43,891 nt of DNA from Fibrobacter succinogenes (GTDB lineage Bacteria; Fibrobacterota; Fibrobacteria; Fibrobacterales; Fibrobacteraceae): NCBI GenBank assembly GCA_902794535.1, contig CADBHQ010000024.1, positions 1-43,891 of the forward strand, written 5' to 3'. The position numbers and the translations under genes were made by a program. The notes under the pieces were generated by a model. The model did no database searches. It was given only the letters and a program-made list of their open reading frames with translations, and was not told where the DNA came from. Each line of letters starts with the position of its first letter. Position 1 is the first letter of the stretch. This document shows positions 7,508-16,404 of the stretch, piece after piece.

Positions 7508-8919
7508 TTTCTCCTCGATTCAGGGAATCGGTCGTAGTATCGCTTTTTGTCTTCGTACATGAGGGCGTCGGCTTCGCGCATTGCAGCACGAATGTCTCCC
7601 CCCTTGTCGTCGTAGTAAAAGCCTATTGCGAAACTAACATTTTCTGGCTTCGAAGAATCCTGACGGATCTTTTCAACAATCTTTTCAAGCTCATTTTTGG
7701 GCTTGTCCAGGGCAACGATGACAAATTCATCGCCTCCGGCACGATAAATTTCGCAACCTTCAAACGACAATTTGAGAATCAAGGCAGCTTCTTTAAGCAG
7801 GCAGTCTCCAGCATTATGGCCTTCGTTGTCGTTTATCGGCTTGAGCCCGTTCAAATCGGCAAAGACAATACCGATTGATTGGGGTGCCCGTTCGCGGCCG
7901 GATACCATACGAAGGACCCTGTTGTTCATTGCGTTACGGTTCAAGACGCCTGTCAGCAAGTCTGTCGAACTCAACATTTCAAGACGTTGTAGAAGTTGAT
8001 AGTTGGCAATTTCTGAAGCAATGAAGAATGTCGTAAGTTCAAGGGTTTCTTTAATATGATCGGTATCTTTGGTGTCAAAGTTGGTTGCCCAAATAAACCC
8101 GATCGTTTCGCCATTGTACTGAAGCGGGAACAGAACAATGCTATTCACTTCAGCACTCTTTAGAGACCTGTACCAGTTAGGGTTGCGCTGTTTGACTTCG
8201 TTCATGTCTTCGTCGTTACGAATAACTAGACAATTGCTACCATCAATGGTATCTAGCCACGATTTTGCATAGTTAATGAAGGAGTCATCCAAAAAATTCT
8301 TGAGGGAGTGCTGAGGAACCCCTACAGCGATGTCTTCGCTTAGAAGCCTGCAAGTCTTTTCCTTGAAATCTGTTAGCATGACACAGCAATAGCTAGCTTC
8401 GCATGTAACGCGAATATCATGGATGATTTCATCCATTGTTTTCAAGAAGTTTGTCGAACTGCGAAGTTTGATACAGGTCTGCAATACTTGCGACGTTGTC
8501 TTGGCAGACAAATTCGTCATTTGTTCCGTATTTGCTTCGGTCGAGAGTTCTTGAGTATAGGTGCAGTAATACTTGTCTGGATCGTCGATATTCAGTGGCA
8601 GGCTGAAAATATTGAACCAGATTGGAAAACGTTCCGGATGAATGTAGGCATGCATCGGCTTTTTTTCGACTGCGCTTGCAACGATAAAATGCTCAAAATT
8701 AAGGTCTCTCGGAAGATACTGGGTGTATTCAAGTCCCGGAGTAAAACCGTTTCCGGCATTCATGGTCGCTTGAGATTCGTCGCTTTTTTCAAAAGTGGAA
8801 AGGTAAGCCTTGTTTCCAACTTCGATACGGATTTTCCCGACTGATCCATCGGGATTTTTCTCGACCGACATGATACAGGTCATCGAGTCGAAATGATCGA
8901 CATATTCCTGTAAATCCAT
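7504..8919 (-). CDS. GAF-GGDEF diguanylate cyclase (first gene of tandem pair)
   Basis: The 471-residue protein is a full-length paralogue of the next gene and has the same layout: a PAS-like N-terminal region (SVEKNPDGSVGKIRIEVGNK), a GAF-like centre (about 155-305) and a C-terminal GGDEF domain with RAGGDEF at about 393-399. The I-site position reads FEGC, so product inhibition through RxxD is not expected. AAGGAG precedes the ATG. Two cyclases made from one mRNA could form a heterodimer, because GGDEF enzymes act as dimers; this is inference. An AT-rich promoter region lies between 8940 and 8980. The tandem duplication is recent enough to preserve nearly identical motifs (FADLNGLKPINDNEGHNAGD). 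Confidence 0.9.
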   Translation of the reverse strand: MDLQEYVDHFDSMTCIMSVEKNPDGSVGKIRIEVGNKAYLSTFEKSDESQATMNAGNGFTPGLEYTQYLPRDLNFEHFIVASAVEKKPMHAYIHPERFPIWFNIFSLPLNIDDPDKYYCTYTQELSTEANTEQMTNLSAKTTSQVLQTCIKLRSSTNFLKTMDEIIHDIRVTCEASYCCVMLTDFKEKTCRLLSEDIAVGVPQHSLKNFLDDSFINYAKSWLDTIDGSNCLVIRNDEDMNEVKQRNPNWYRSLKSAEVNSIVLFPLQYNGETIGFIWATNFDTKDTDHIKETLELTTFFIASEIANYQLLQRLEMLSSTDLLTGVLNRNAMNNRVLRMVSGRERAPQSIGIVFADLNGLKPINDNEGHNAGDCLLKEAALILKLSFEGCEIYRAGGDEFVIVALDKPKNELEKIVEKIRQDSSKPENVSFAIGFYYDDKGGDIRAAMREADALMYEDKKRYYDRFPESRRK

Positions 8920-8974
8920 AGAATCTCCTTCTTAAGCATTCCAATAAGGACACTTATAATTAGTAATTAATATA

Positions 8975-9003
8975 ATAGCACTTTTTTCGTGAAAAAGTGC
9001 TAT
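8975..9003 (-). terminator. Hairpin downstream of the GH5 pseudogene
   Basis: A 12-bp perfect stem ATAGCACTTTTT / AAAAAGTGCTAT encloses TCGTG. It lies between the end of the GH5 remnant and the start of the GGDEF operon. The tail is AT-rich but not a clean U-run, so termination is likely but not certain. Confidence 0.45.
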
Positions 9004-9063
9004 CATGATAAATTTTTCAGATTTTTTTTATTTCAAATTGGAATAATATAAGGCGTGAAACGC

Positions 9064-10679
9064 TTATTTGGACAGGTCCTTGACGACCATAATCCCGCTT
9101 CGCTCGATCTTCGGGTACTGGCGCATGCCTTCACCGCCATGACCTTTATCCAGCACTTCCAGAAGGTCACCCTTGGTAGAATACAAATGCAGTTCCCAGG
9201 GGCCATTCGGCGCGTTGAAGTAGCCAGAGTTCTTCTGCACGTTGCGCTGGAAGGTGCGGTTCAGGCGGTCTTCTACACTGCGGGCCTGCACAAGCGAAAT
9301 ATCGCTTAGTTCCCAAGAAATAGGCACTCCGCCCATATCGTAAATCAGCAGGGCTTCCGCATCGGAATCTTCCTTCATGGTGAACTTCCAGCTAAAGCTC
9401 TGCCAGCTGGTGCTCAAGTCCAAAATACGACCGTTGGCATACGGCGTATATTCTTCGGAATCTTTCTTGATGTTCACGTTCAAGGTGCGGGGCTTGTCGG
9501 CCTTGGCGCGCATACTGAAAATGTAGGTAACGCCTTCGCGCAGAGCAAGCTTTTGCTTGAACTGCAGGTTCCAGGATTCCTTGCCGGCCTTCTTGATGTC
9601 AAAGCGGACAACGCCGTCATTGACCTTGACATCGCCCTTGCCGCCCCAGAAGTCCACTTGCCAGTTAGCTAAGGGGTCTTCGCCCGAGAATTCGCCATTC
9701 TGGATTAGGTTGGCGTCAATTGCCTGAGAACCAGTGTCAAAGTTCCTTTCTTGAATGAAAGTCGGAATAACGCTTGTATTCTGGATGCCGTTCGGGTTGT
9801 CCACGCAGACATCCTTGCCCCAGCCCACCAAGGTATTAAAGGAGCTATGGACAGTCATGTCCATTTCGGGACTGTCGAAGTTACCCGGGCCCCAGCTCCA
9901 GGCAAGCCAACCGATATTCAAGCGTTCGGCTTCGGACAAAATAAACTTGTATGGAATTTCCCTCACGTCGCCAGCTGCAACAGGTGCGAACTCGCCCACA
10001 ATCAAGGGGAGATTCTTTTCGACCGACGCCTCAAGTACGCCGCGAATGCGGTCCTGGACCGTTGCGTAGCCAGTTGCCTTGGGGTCGTGGCGTTCCGTGG
10101 GCCACCACATGTGCAATGAGAACAACAGATTGTGTTCCGGGTCAGCCTGCAACAGCTTGGGGCCAACTTCAAGTAAATTCTTTTCGCTTTGGCCCCATTG
10201 GTCGGCGTCAATCATCAGCGGAATGCGGATGTTGGCGGCACGCATTCTCGTAACTATGGAATTGTACACGGTAAAGAATTCGTCTGCGGACTTTGCTTCG
10301 GCGCCCGGTTCGTTACCGATGTTCAGAATCAGATACTGCTGGTGATTCGAAATCCCGTTTCTTCGCGAAGCCAGAAATCGACCGCTTCGCTCAAACGTTC
10401 CCAGTTGCCTGTAGTATCGTGAATTTCGGGAATGGGAATCATTCCGTTGCTAATGCACTGTGCAATGATATTGTCGAGGTCACTGACGCGGCCGCGAGTG
10501 TTCCAAACGATTCTAACGCAGTTTGCGCCCGTTTTTGCAATTTCAGGAATAGTTTTTCCTTCGCGGTCGGTCCAAATAAACATGTGGTTAACGCCACGAA
10601 GCACAACCTTTTCGTTGTCTTTGCTATATAAAAAGCGATCTTGTACAAAAAAGCCCGGTTTTGCCGAAACCATATTCAT
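9064..10679 (-). pseudogene. Frameshifted GH5 glycoside hydrolase with CBM-like and C-terminal sorting modules
   Basis: Two minus-strand reading frames make one protein. The first (from ATG 10679, MNMVSAKPGFFVQ) carries the GH5 N-terminal barrel (KVVLRGVNHMFIWTD, ANCVRIVWNTRG). The second carries the acid/base motif NIGNEPG, read just upstream of the in-frame ATG at 10269, then LFSLHMWWP and the nucleophile motif IVGEFAP. The frames cross at about 10340-10375, near GAAGAAACGGG. A carbohydrate-binding beta-sandwich follows (about 9330-9710; ANWQVDFWGGKGDV), then a terminal WELHLYSTKGDLLE module like Fibrobacter sorting tails. The enzyme would act on mannan- or cellulose-type glycans. Unusually, no signal peptide precedes the GH5 domain. 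A sequencing error is an alternative explanation for the frameshift; loss of both secretion signal and frame favours real decay. Confidence 0.75.
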
Positions 10680-10778
10680 AACAACAAATTCTCCATTATT
10701 TCCAAAAGAAAAATACAATTATTTGCCGAAACAGGGGCCTTTTTTTTGAAAATCTGCAAAAAATTGGTTGGAAGAACG

Positions 10779-11537
10779 TCAACACGGGGCAATTTGTCTT
10801 TCTGGCAGGTGTTTCCAATAGCGAACCGGCAGGCAACGCCGCATAAGTTTAGGGTTTTCACGCTCCTTGATGGCGATAGACTTGTAGTAATCTTGCCACA
10901 GCCGCACGAATTCATCGGGGCTTGAGACCGAGGCGCTCACCTGTTTCAGGTTTGGAATCGTAATTTCGACTGGGCTATGACCGTCATAATACACGCCATA
11001 ACCGCGCTTGGAATCGTATATCGCCCACTTTTCATTCGCAAAACGCCCACGGAAATGCCCAATCATCATCTCCAGAATATCGTACTTGGGCTCGATTTCG
11101 GCAAAATACGTGCCGTCGGCGGTTTTGCTGAAGCGGACCATGCCAAGCATGCCGCCCTCTTCGTGCCGAACAGCGCGTGCAATCAAGAACAGCGGGAGCA
11201 TTTCGTCGGAGGTCGGATTCTTGGCGTAATGCGGGTCATTGCCATCGAAAACCTTGCGGAGATAGGCCAGAATCTTCATTTCAACGCCGTCTTCTTCGGA
11301 GCGGAACGCCACATGCAAAAGCTCAAGAATCTCGTTGCTCGCCTGATTGATGATGGCGCGCTTGAGTCTTTGGGCGGATTCTTCGGAGGTCTCGACGCGG
11401 AAAGGCTGCATGAACAGGTTGCAAGGGGCCTCGCTACGGTCGGGGTGAATCTCCCCCACATCCAGGTGCTGGCGGTAAATCTCGAAGACTACGCTCAGGA
11501 ATCCGTCAAATGTTGAATCGTATGAAATGGAAAGCAT
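10779..11537 (-). CDS. TIGR03915-family DNA metabolism protein (DUF4130-like)
   Basis: The 252-residue protein opens with SYDSTFDGFLSVVFEIY, the typical start of the TIGR03915 family that is almost always encoded beside a TIGR03916 radical-SAM protein. It lies 2 nt downstream of that gene here, an operon arrangement. The conserved ARAVRHEEGGMLGMVRF and FANEKWAIYD, YGVYYDG segments match the family. In some bacteria the homologue is fused to a uracil-DNA-glycosylase domain; no such domain is seen here. The pair is thought to act in DNA repair or modification, but the chemistry is not established. The C-terminus (RRCLPVRYWKHLPER) is basic, which fits nucleic-acid contact. Confidence 0.85.
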   Translation of the reverse strand: MLSISYDSTFDGFLSVVFEIYRQHLDVGEIHPDRSEAPCNLFMQPFRVETSEESAQRLKRAIINQASNEILELLHVAFRSEEDGVEMKILAYLRKVFDGNDPHYAKNPTSDEMLPLFLIARAVRHEEGGMLGMVRFSKTADGTYFAEIEPKYDILEMMIGHFRGRFANEKWAIYDSKRGYGVYYDGHSPVEITIPNLKQVSASVSSPDEFVRLWQDYYKSIAIKERENPKLMRRCLPVRYWKHLPERQIAPC

Positions 11538-11539
11538 AT

Positions 11540-12796
11540 TTAGCCTGCGGCGGGGAGTGCGAGGGGATGGTTGGCGAATAAGTCTAGCTGCAGGGATTTG
11601 GGCTTGGGGAGCAGCAAGGGTCGTACCATTTCAGGATAAAGCCTGCGCAAGCTGGCGGGCGTATCGGGGTGGTAAATAAAGTACTGCGCCCGCTTGAGGA
11701 CAACGCCCATCTTTTTCAATTGCTCTAGACGGATTTTAGAGAATCGACGGCCCGAGGCAATCAATTGCGCAGACTTGACGCCGATTCCCGGCACACGCAA
11801 GAGCATTTCGTAGTCAGCAGTTTGAATATCAATCGGGAAAAATTCCGGATGCCGGAGCGCCCAAGCGGCCTTCGGGTCTAATTCCAAATCCAGATTCGGA
11901 TGCGCTTGGTCGACAACTTCGTCGTAGCCGAACTTGTAGAATCGCATGAGCCAGTCTGCCTGATAAAGCCTGTGCTCGCGTACCAAAGGGGGCTTGGTCG
12001 TAAGCGCCGGAAGGCGTTTGTCGGCATTGAGCGGTACATAGCCCGAAAAGTACACGCGCTTCATTTGCTGTTGCTTGTAGAATCCGTTAGAAAGCGTGAG
12101 AATCTGTAAGTCTGTCTCCCCTGCGGCCCCCACAATCATTTGCGTGCTTTGTCCTGCAGGTAAGAACTTGGGCGAATAGCGGGAGCGCTCGCCGTGATAT
12201 TCCAGCTTGCGTTCGGCCAGAAAGTTCATGGGTGCAAGAATCGAGGCGTGATTCTTTTCGGGGGCTAGGTATTGTAACGCCCTGTCGGTCGGGATTTCGA
12301 TATTCACGCTACTGCGGTCGGCATAAAGCCCCGCTTGAAACAGAAGTTCGCGGCTAGCCCCAGGAATCGCCTTGAGGTGAATGTAGCCGCCAAATTTGTG
12401 CACTGTACGCAATTCCTTGGCAACCTGAATCAGCATTTCCATGGTGCGGTCAGGGCTGCCCACGACCGCTGAACTTAAGAAAAGCCCCTCGATGTAGTTG
12501 CGACGGTAAAACTCAAGAGTCAAGTTGATGAGTTCTTTAGGCGTAAAAGTGGCGCGCGGAATGTCATTGCTGCGGCGATTGATGCAGTAGGCGCAATCGT
12601 ACTTGCAGGCATTGCTCATGAGTACCTTCAAAAGCGAAATGCAGCGCCCGTCAGAGGACCAAGTGTGGCAAATGCCTGCACTACAGGCGCTCCCGAGCCC
12701 GCCCTTGGGCGCTTGTCTGCCAGAACCGCTAGAAGAACACGAAACATCGTATTTGGCTGCGGCCGAAAGAATGTTCAGCTTTTCGCGAACGTCCAT
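11540..12796 (-). CDS. TIGR03916-family radical-SAM DNA repair/modification protein
   Basis: I choose the ATG at 12796 (MDVREKLNILSAAAKYDVSC), preceded by AAAAAGG, over the GTG at 12820; this gives 418 residues. The protein has the family's N-terminal KYDVSCSSSGSGR signature and a radical-SAM cluster motif CKYDCAYC (Cx3Cx2C) at about residues 75-82, which binds a 4Fe-4S cluster and S-adenosylmethionine. Near the C-terminus a helix-hairpin-helix (LLRVPGIGVKSAQLIASGRR) suggests DNA binding. It forms a two-gene operon with the TIGR03915 protein 2 nt downstream. Function in DNA base repair is inferred from the HhH motif and from glycosylase fusions in other taxa. Confidence 0.9.
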   Translation of the reverse strand: MDVREKLNILSAAAKYDVSCSSSGSGRQAPKGGLGSACSAGICHTWSSDGRCISLLKVLMSNACKYDCAYCINRRSNDIPRATFTPKELINLTLEFYRRNYIEGLFLSSAVVGSPDRTMEMLIQVAKELRTVHKFGGYIHLKAIPGASRELLFQAGLYADRSSVNIEIPTDRALQYLAPEKNHASILAPMNFLAERKLEYHGERSRYSPKFLPAGQSTQMIVGAAGETDLQILTLSNGFYKQQQMKRVYFSGYVPLNADKRLPALTTKPPLVREHRLYQADWLMRFYKFGYDEVVDQAHPNLDLELDPKAAWALRHPEFFPIDIQTADYEMLLRVPGIGVKSAQLIASGRRFSKIRLEQLKKMGVVLKRAQYFIYHPDTPASLRRLYPEMVRPLLLPKPKSLQLDLFANHPLALPAAG

Positions 12797-12881
12797 AAAT
12801 GCCTTTTTGTTTAGTTGCACCTTTGTTCACTACTAAATATAAGTACAACTGCACAAAAAAGCAAGATGTCGGTAAATTATT

Positions 12882-13820
12882 TTACTTTTTTTCGATGGTT
12901 ATCTTTTTCCATTCGCCATATTCACATGTATAATATTCACCTTCAGATTCGACAAAATATTTATCTAGAGCAATGTCAATGGGGCAATAACCCAATTTGG
13001 GGTCAAAGTTGCTTTTCAGCCATGCTTTTTCGCCATTCTGGCTCTTTTGTTCATACAAATAGTAATTCATTTGACCGCCTATTTCATATGAACACGTGTC
13101 TCTAGCAGACATGTTTTCAGTTGGACAATAATATTCCAATTCAGTTATTTTGCTCCAAGCTCCATCAAAACAACGATGGTAAATGGTTACCTTGTTAGGA
13201 TCTTCTCCATAAGTCAGTTTTTGCTTTAAGCTGTCATTTTCAGCATTGCATTCAGGATTTGTATTTGCAAGACTATCAATATCGTACCAAGCTCCATTAC
13301 CGGCGTATACGTATCTTTCAGTGGGAAGGTCATTTTTGGAAAGGATACAAACGTCCCCTTCCGATTTATTAATGGTATCGCAGTGAACACTTGAATTTCT
13401 TTCTACCCAAAAGCCTTGTTCGCACCGGTAGTATGTTGGAGGATCTATTGCGTAATATGTTGAATCGATTTGGCCTTCATTTTCAGCATTGCATTCCGGG
13501 AATTCGTCCACGAATCTATTCATGAAACAATAAACTCTTCCTATCGATGGACCTTCCATGCAATTTTTGCGAAAGAGGGAACTCTCTGATTCGGAAGACG
13601 AACTGGATTCAATTTCGTCATCGTAACTAGAAGAGCTTATTTCATCATCGCTAGATGAGGTCAATGCTTCGAAATTAGACGAACTTGAGGGGGTACCAAT
13701 TGGTTCCGGCGAAACAATCGTTTTTTCGTCACCGCAAGCCGTAAAAAAGAGTGAAAAACCGAGGGCGGCCATACAAGCCGACTTAAGCATAAAAGATCTT
13801 TTATCTGCTGATAAAAGCAT
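12882..13820 (-). CDS. Ser-rich lipoprotein with repeated YxCxxGxW-type motifs
   Basis: The 312-residue protein has a signal peptide ending in the lipobox FFTAC (about residue 29), a Ser/Asp/Glu linker (residues about 43-82), and then a Cys-rich region built from diverged repeats of about 45-60 residues. Each repeat ends in a motif such as YRCEQGFW, HRCFDGAW or YTCEYGEW, often after a CNAEN segment. A GGAGG seven nt before the ATG fixes the start at 13820. The poly-serine linker is characteristic of Fibrobacter surface proteins. The repeats probably form small disulfide-stabilised beta modules displayed outside the cell. I recognise the architecture but not a function. It is divergent from the DUF2914 gene. 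Confidence 0.75.
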   Translation of the reverse strand: MLLSADKRSFMLKSACMAALGFSLFFTACGDEKTIVSPEPIGTPSSSSNFEALTSSSDDEISSSSYDDEIESSSSSESESSLFRKNCMEGPSIGRVYCFMNRFVDEFPECNAENEGQIDSTYYAIDPPTYYRCEQGFWVERNSSVHCDTINKSEGDVCILSKNDLPTERYVYAGNGAWYDIDSLANTNPECNAENDSLKQKLTYGEDPNKVTIYHRCFDGAWSKITELEYYCPTENMSARDTCSYEIGGQMNYYLYEQKSQNGEKAWLKSNFDPKLGYCPIDIALDKYFVESEGEYYTCEYGEWKKITIEKK

Positions 13821-13923
13821 AAATCATCCTCCAATTCCTGTGTAATAGTTCTAAACATACAAAAATTCATGAGCGTACAGCCTAAACAATTCATTAAAAA
13901 TTTCTTTTTTGTATTTTTGGGGT

Positions 13924-15432
13924 ATGCAATTCGTCGATAAGTTGCGGGAAAAGCCCGCGGTTCAAAAATTAGAGAAGTTTTTTCCGGCTATAGCATTCTT
14001 GGGCGGTTTTGCCTGGGATTCCATTACGCTTGGCCAGATGGTTTATGGCTCCGATATTTTGATATTGCTCGCCTACTACACTGGCGCGCTTATTCTAGTG
14101 ATCTTGCTTTCGGCGCAGTTGGAACACCCCGAAGGCTGGACAAAAGAACGCTTGCAGGCGCTTGCCAAGGCCCAGCAGAAACCGGCTCCTGCTCAGAAAC
14201 AGGCTGCAGCTCCTGCCAAACCGGTAGAAGAGCCTGCCAAGCCCGAAGAACCTGTTGTCGAAAACAGCGTTATCGAAGAACCGGTTGCTGAACCTGAAGA
14301 AGAGCCTCAGGTCAAAACGGAAGAATCTCGCTTTAGACGTGCAGCCAACCGCGCAGCCCTTGAAGCTAAAGAAGCGACGGCCAAAGCCGCAGCCATTGCG
14401 TCAGCCAAGGCTAAAGAGGCTGCCGCTAAAGCAGCTGCCAAGGCTTCTGCCCAAGCCAAAGACGCCGCAGTCAAGGCAAAAGGTGCTGCAACCAAGTTTG
14501 CCAAGAATGTGGGCTACGAATCGACCGCGATTCCTGAAAATGCAATTGTTGTGCGCCACCGTTTCTTGGACCGTGAATGGAGCGAAACCTGGAAACAGCG
14601 CTTTACTTGGGCTGTTCAGTTCTTCTTTGGCGGTTTGTTTAGCGCCCTGGTGGTCTGCTACTTTAAGAGTAGCGGCTCGCTCGCCTCGTTCTTGCTCGTG
14701 ATTTTGCTTGCCATTTTGCTCGTGGGTAACGAATTTCTGCAAAAGAAGTACGAAAGCTTTGGCGTGAGCCTCGCGTTCTTCTGTTTGCTGGGTACCATGT
14801 TCATGAACTTTGCAATTCCGCACTTGGTTCACCGAATCGGATTCATTTGGTTCTTGATTAGCACTGTGCTTTCGTTTGGCTTGTGCCTGTTTATCTGGAA
14901 GATTTCGCACCGCAAGAAAAGCATTCTTGTTGCCCCCGCCCTCATTAGTATCTTCTTGATTGTTGCCTACATTATGAACTGGGTGCCGCCTGTACCGCTG
15001 GTGCTCAAGCAAAAGCTGGCCTGCCAGAACTTCGATAAGGTGAGCTACAGCTGCGATGTCGACGATCCTAGCCTGCTGCAGATGATTGGCCTCAAAATTC
15101 CGAGCGTACACCGTGTCGACAGCAGCGAAGTCTACTTCTTGACCTCGGTCTATGCGCCGGCAAAGCTCAAGGCTGAACTGGAATACCTGTGGTATTACCA
15201 GGACCCGAAAACGGGCAAGTACATGCTGACGGACCGTATTTCTTCGGGCCGCATGATGATTAACGGCGGCCGTGAATCTGGATTCAGGACCTTCACGCGC
15301 AAGAAGAATACTCCTCCGGGCAAGTACCGCGTTGAAATCGCTTACAAGAACGGGGCTGTGATTGGCTCGGGTACATTCGAAGTCTTTTCCGAACCGCCTG
15401 AAGACGGCTTTGTGCGCGATACGTTGAGGTAG
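13924..15432 (+). CDS. DUF2914 membrane protein with Ala/Lys-rich linker
   Basis: The start is set at ATG 13924 (MQFVDKLREKPAVQKLEKFF), not the upstream TTG, giving 502 residues. Two N-terminal membrane segments (about 18-65) are followed by a Pro/Glu linker and an Ala/Lys-rich coiled or extended region (about 135-195; AKAAAIASAKAKEAAAKAAA). Five or six further membrane segments (about 225-360) precede a C-terminal extracytoplasmic DUF2914 domain (about 395-495; ELEYLWYYQD, PGKYRVEIAYKNG). DUF2914 domains are beta-rich and of unknown role. A -10-like TATTTT ends 7 nt before the ATG. The aguBA genes follow on the same strand. Function unknown; a surface-sensing or envelope role is speculative. 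Confidence 0.8.
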   Translation: MQFVDKLREKPAVQKLEKFFPAIAFLGGFAWDSITLGQMVYGSDILILLAYYTGALILVILLSAQLEHPEGWTKERLQALAKAQQKPAPAQKQAAAPAKPVEEPAKPEEPVVENSVIEEPVAEPEEEPQVKTEESRFRRAANRAALEAKEATAKAAAIASAKAKEAAAKAAAKASAQAKDAAVKAKGAATKFAKNVGYESTAIPENAIVVRHRFLDREWSETWKQRFTWAVQFFFGGLFSALVVCYFKSSGSLASFLLVILLAILLVGNEFLQKKYESFGVSLAFFCLLGTMFMNFAIPHLVHRIGFIWFLISTVLSFGLCLFIWKISHRKKSILVAPALISIFLIVAYIMNWVPPVPLVLKQKLACQNFDKVSYSCDVDDPSLLQMIGLKIPSVHRVDSSEVYFLTSVYAPAKLKAELEYLWYYQDPKTGKYMLTDRISSGRMMINGGRESGFRTFTRKKNTPPGKYRVEIAYKNGAVIGSGTFEVFSEPPEDGFVRDTLR

Positions 15433-15434
15433 TT

Positions 15435-15596
15435 ATGAACGATTTAGAAAATGATCCGATTCTTAACGCGAGTTCTATCAATAGTGAAGACTATTGGTTC
15501 TTGAAGTTGAACAATAATAATCTAAATTTGGACCATGAACAAAATCAAGACAGCAACACTGCAGGGCAAGTGGACGGGCAACAGCCAAACCAATAA
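15435..15596 (+). CDS. Possible 53-codon small ORF overlapping aguB
   Basis: An ATG 2 nt after the DUF2914 stop, with GAGG eight nt upstream, opens a 53-residue acidic, Asn/Gln-rich frame (MNDLENDPILNASSIN...). It ends 62 nt inside aguB in another frame. The composition is unlike a typical folded protein. It could be a translational-coupling leader for aguB, which has only a weak Shine-Dalgarno (TTTGGA), or chance. Confidence 0.25.
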   Translation: MNDLENDPILNASSINSEDYWFLKLNNNNLNLDHEQNQDSNTAGQVDGQQPNQ

Positions 15597-16401
15597 CCAA
15601 TGGTACGTTGATCAGGCGCTTGCACTTAAGGGCAAGGGAATCGACTTGGTCGTTCTCCCCGAAATGTTCCATACGCCGTATTTTCCGTTCGAAGAAAATG
15701 CCGACTTTTTTGATATGGCCATCGAAAAAGATAGCCCGCTGGTAAAGCAGTGGCAGGGCATTGCCAAAGAAATTAACGCCGTTATCGTTTTCCCATTCTT
15801 TGAAAAACGTGCACGCGGCATTTACCACAACAGCGCCTTCGTTTTTGAACGCGATGGTTCTATTGCCGGTCTTTACCGCAAGAGCCACATTCCCGACGAT
15901 CCGGCCTTTTACGAAAAGTACTACTTTATTCCGGGCGACACGGGTTTTGAACCCATCAAGACGAGCGCCGGTACACTCGGTGTGCTGATTTGCTGGGACC
16001 AGTGGTTCCCCGAAGCAGCTCGCATTATGAGCCTGAAGGGTGCAGACATTCTTATCTACCCCACTGCAATTGGTTGGATGAAGTCTGAACCGGCTGAAAT
16101 TTACCCGCGCCAGCAGGACAGCTGGGTTACGGTGATGCGTGGACACGCCATTGCAAACCGCACCTTTGTTCTTTCGGCAAACCGCATTGGTACCGAAGGC
16201 GAGCTCACCTTCTGGGGAACGTCTTTCGTGGCTGCACCCGATGGCTACATCATTCACAAGAACGACACCGATTTCCTGGGCGCAAGCATTGTCGAAATTG
16301 ACCTTGCTGAAACCGAAGAAAATCGCCGCTGGTGGCCGCATTTCCGCGACCGTCGCGTAGACCTATACGGGGACATTCTCAAGATTTGGTGTAAGGATTA
16401 A
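15535..16401 (+). CDS. aguB: N-carbamoylputrescine amidase
   Basis: The 288-residue protein belongs to the nitrilase/C-N hydrolase superfamily. It converts N-carbamoylputrescine to putrescine, CO2 and ammonia. The catalytic triad is visible: Glu43 (VLPEMFHTPYF), Lys116 (YRKSHIPDD) and Cys153 (ICWDQWFPEAAR). Family features such as FEKRARGIYHNSAFVFERDG and the substrate-specific MSEP-like segment GWMKSEPAE are present, and the length is normal. The agmatine deiminase gene begins 3 nt downstream, so the two form the agmatine-to-putrescine operon. The protein is cytoplasmic. Confidence 0.95.
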   Translation: MNKIKTATLQGKWTGNSQTNNQWYVDQALALKGKGIDLVVLPEMFHTPYFPFEENADFFDMAIEKDSPLVKQWQGIAKEINAVIVFPFFEKRARGIYHNSAFVFERDGSIAGLYRKSHIPDDPAFYEKYYFIPGDTGFEPIKTSAGTLGVLICWDQWFPEAARIMSLKGADILIYPTAIGWMKSEPAEIYPRQQDSWVTVMRGHAIANRTFVLSANRIGTEGELTFWGTSFVAAPDGYIIHKNDTDFLGASIVEIDLAETEENRRWWPHFRDRRVDLYGDILKIWCKD

Positions 16402-16404
16402 GAT

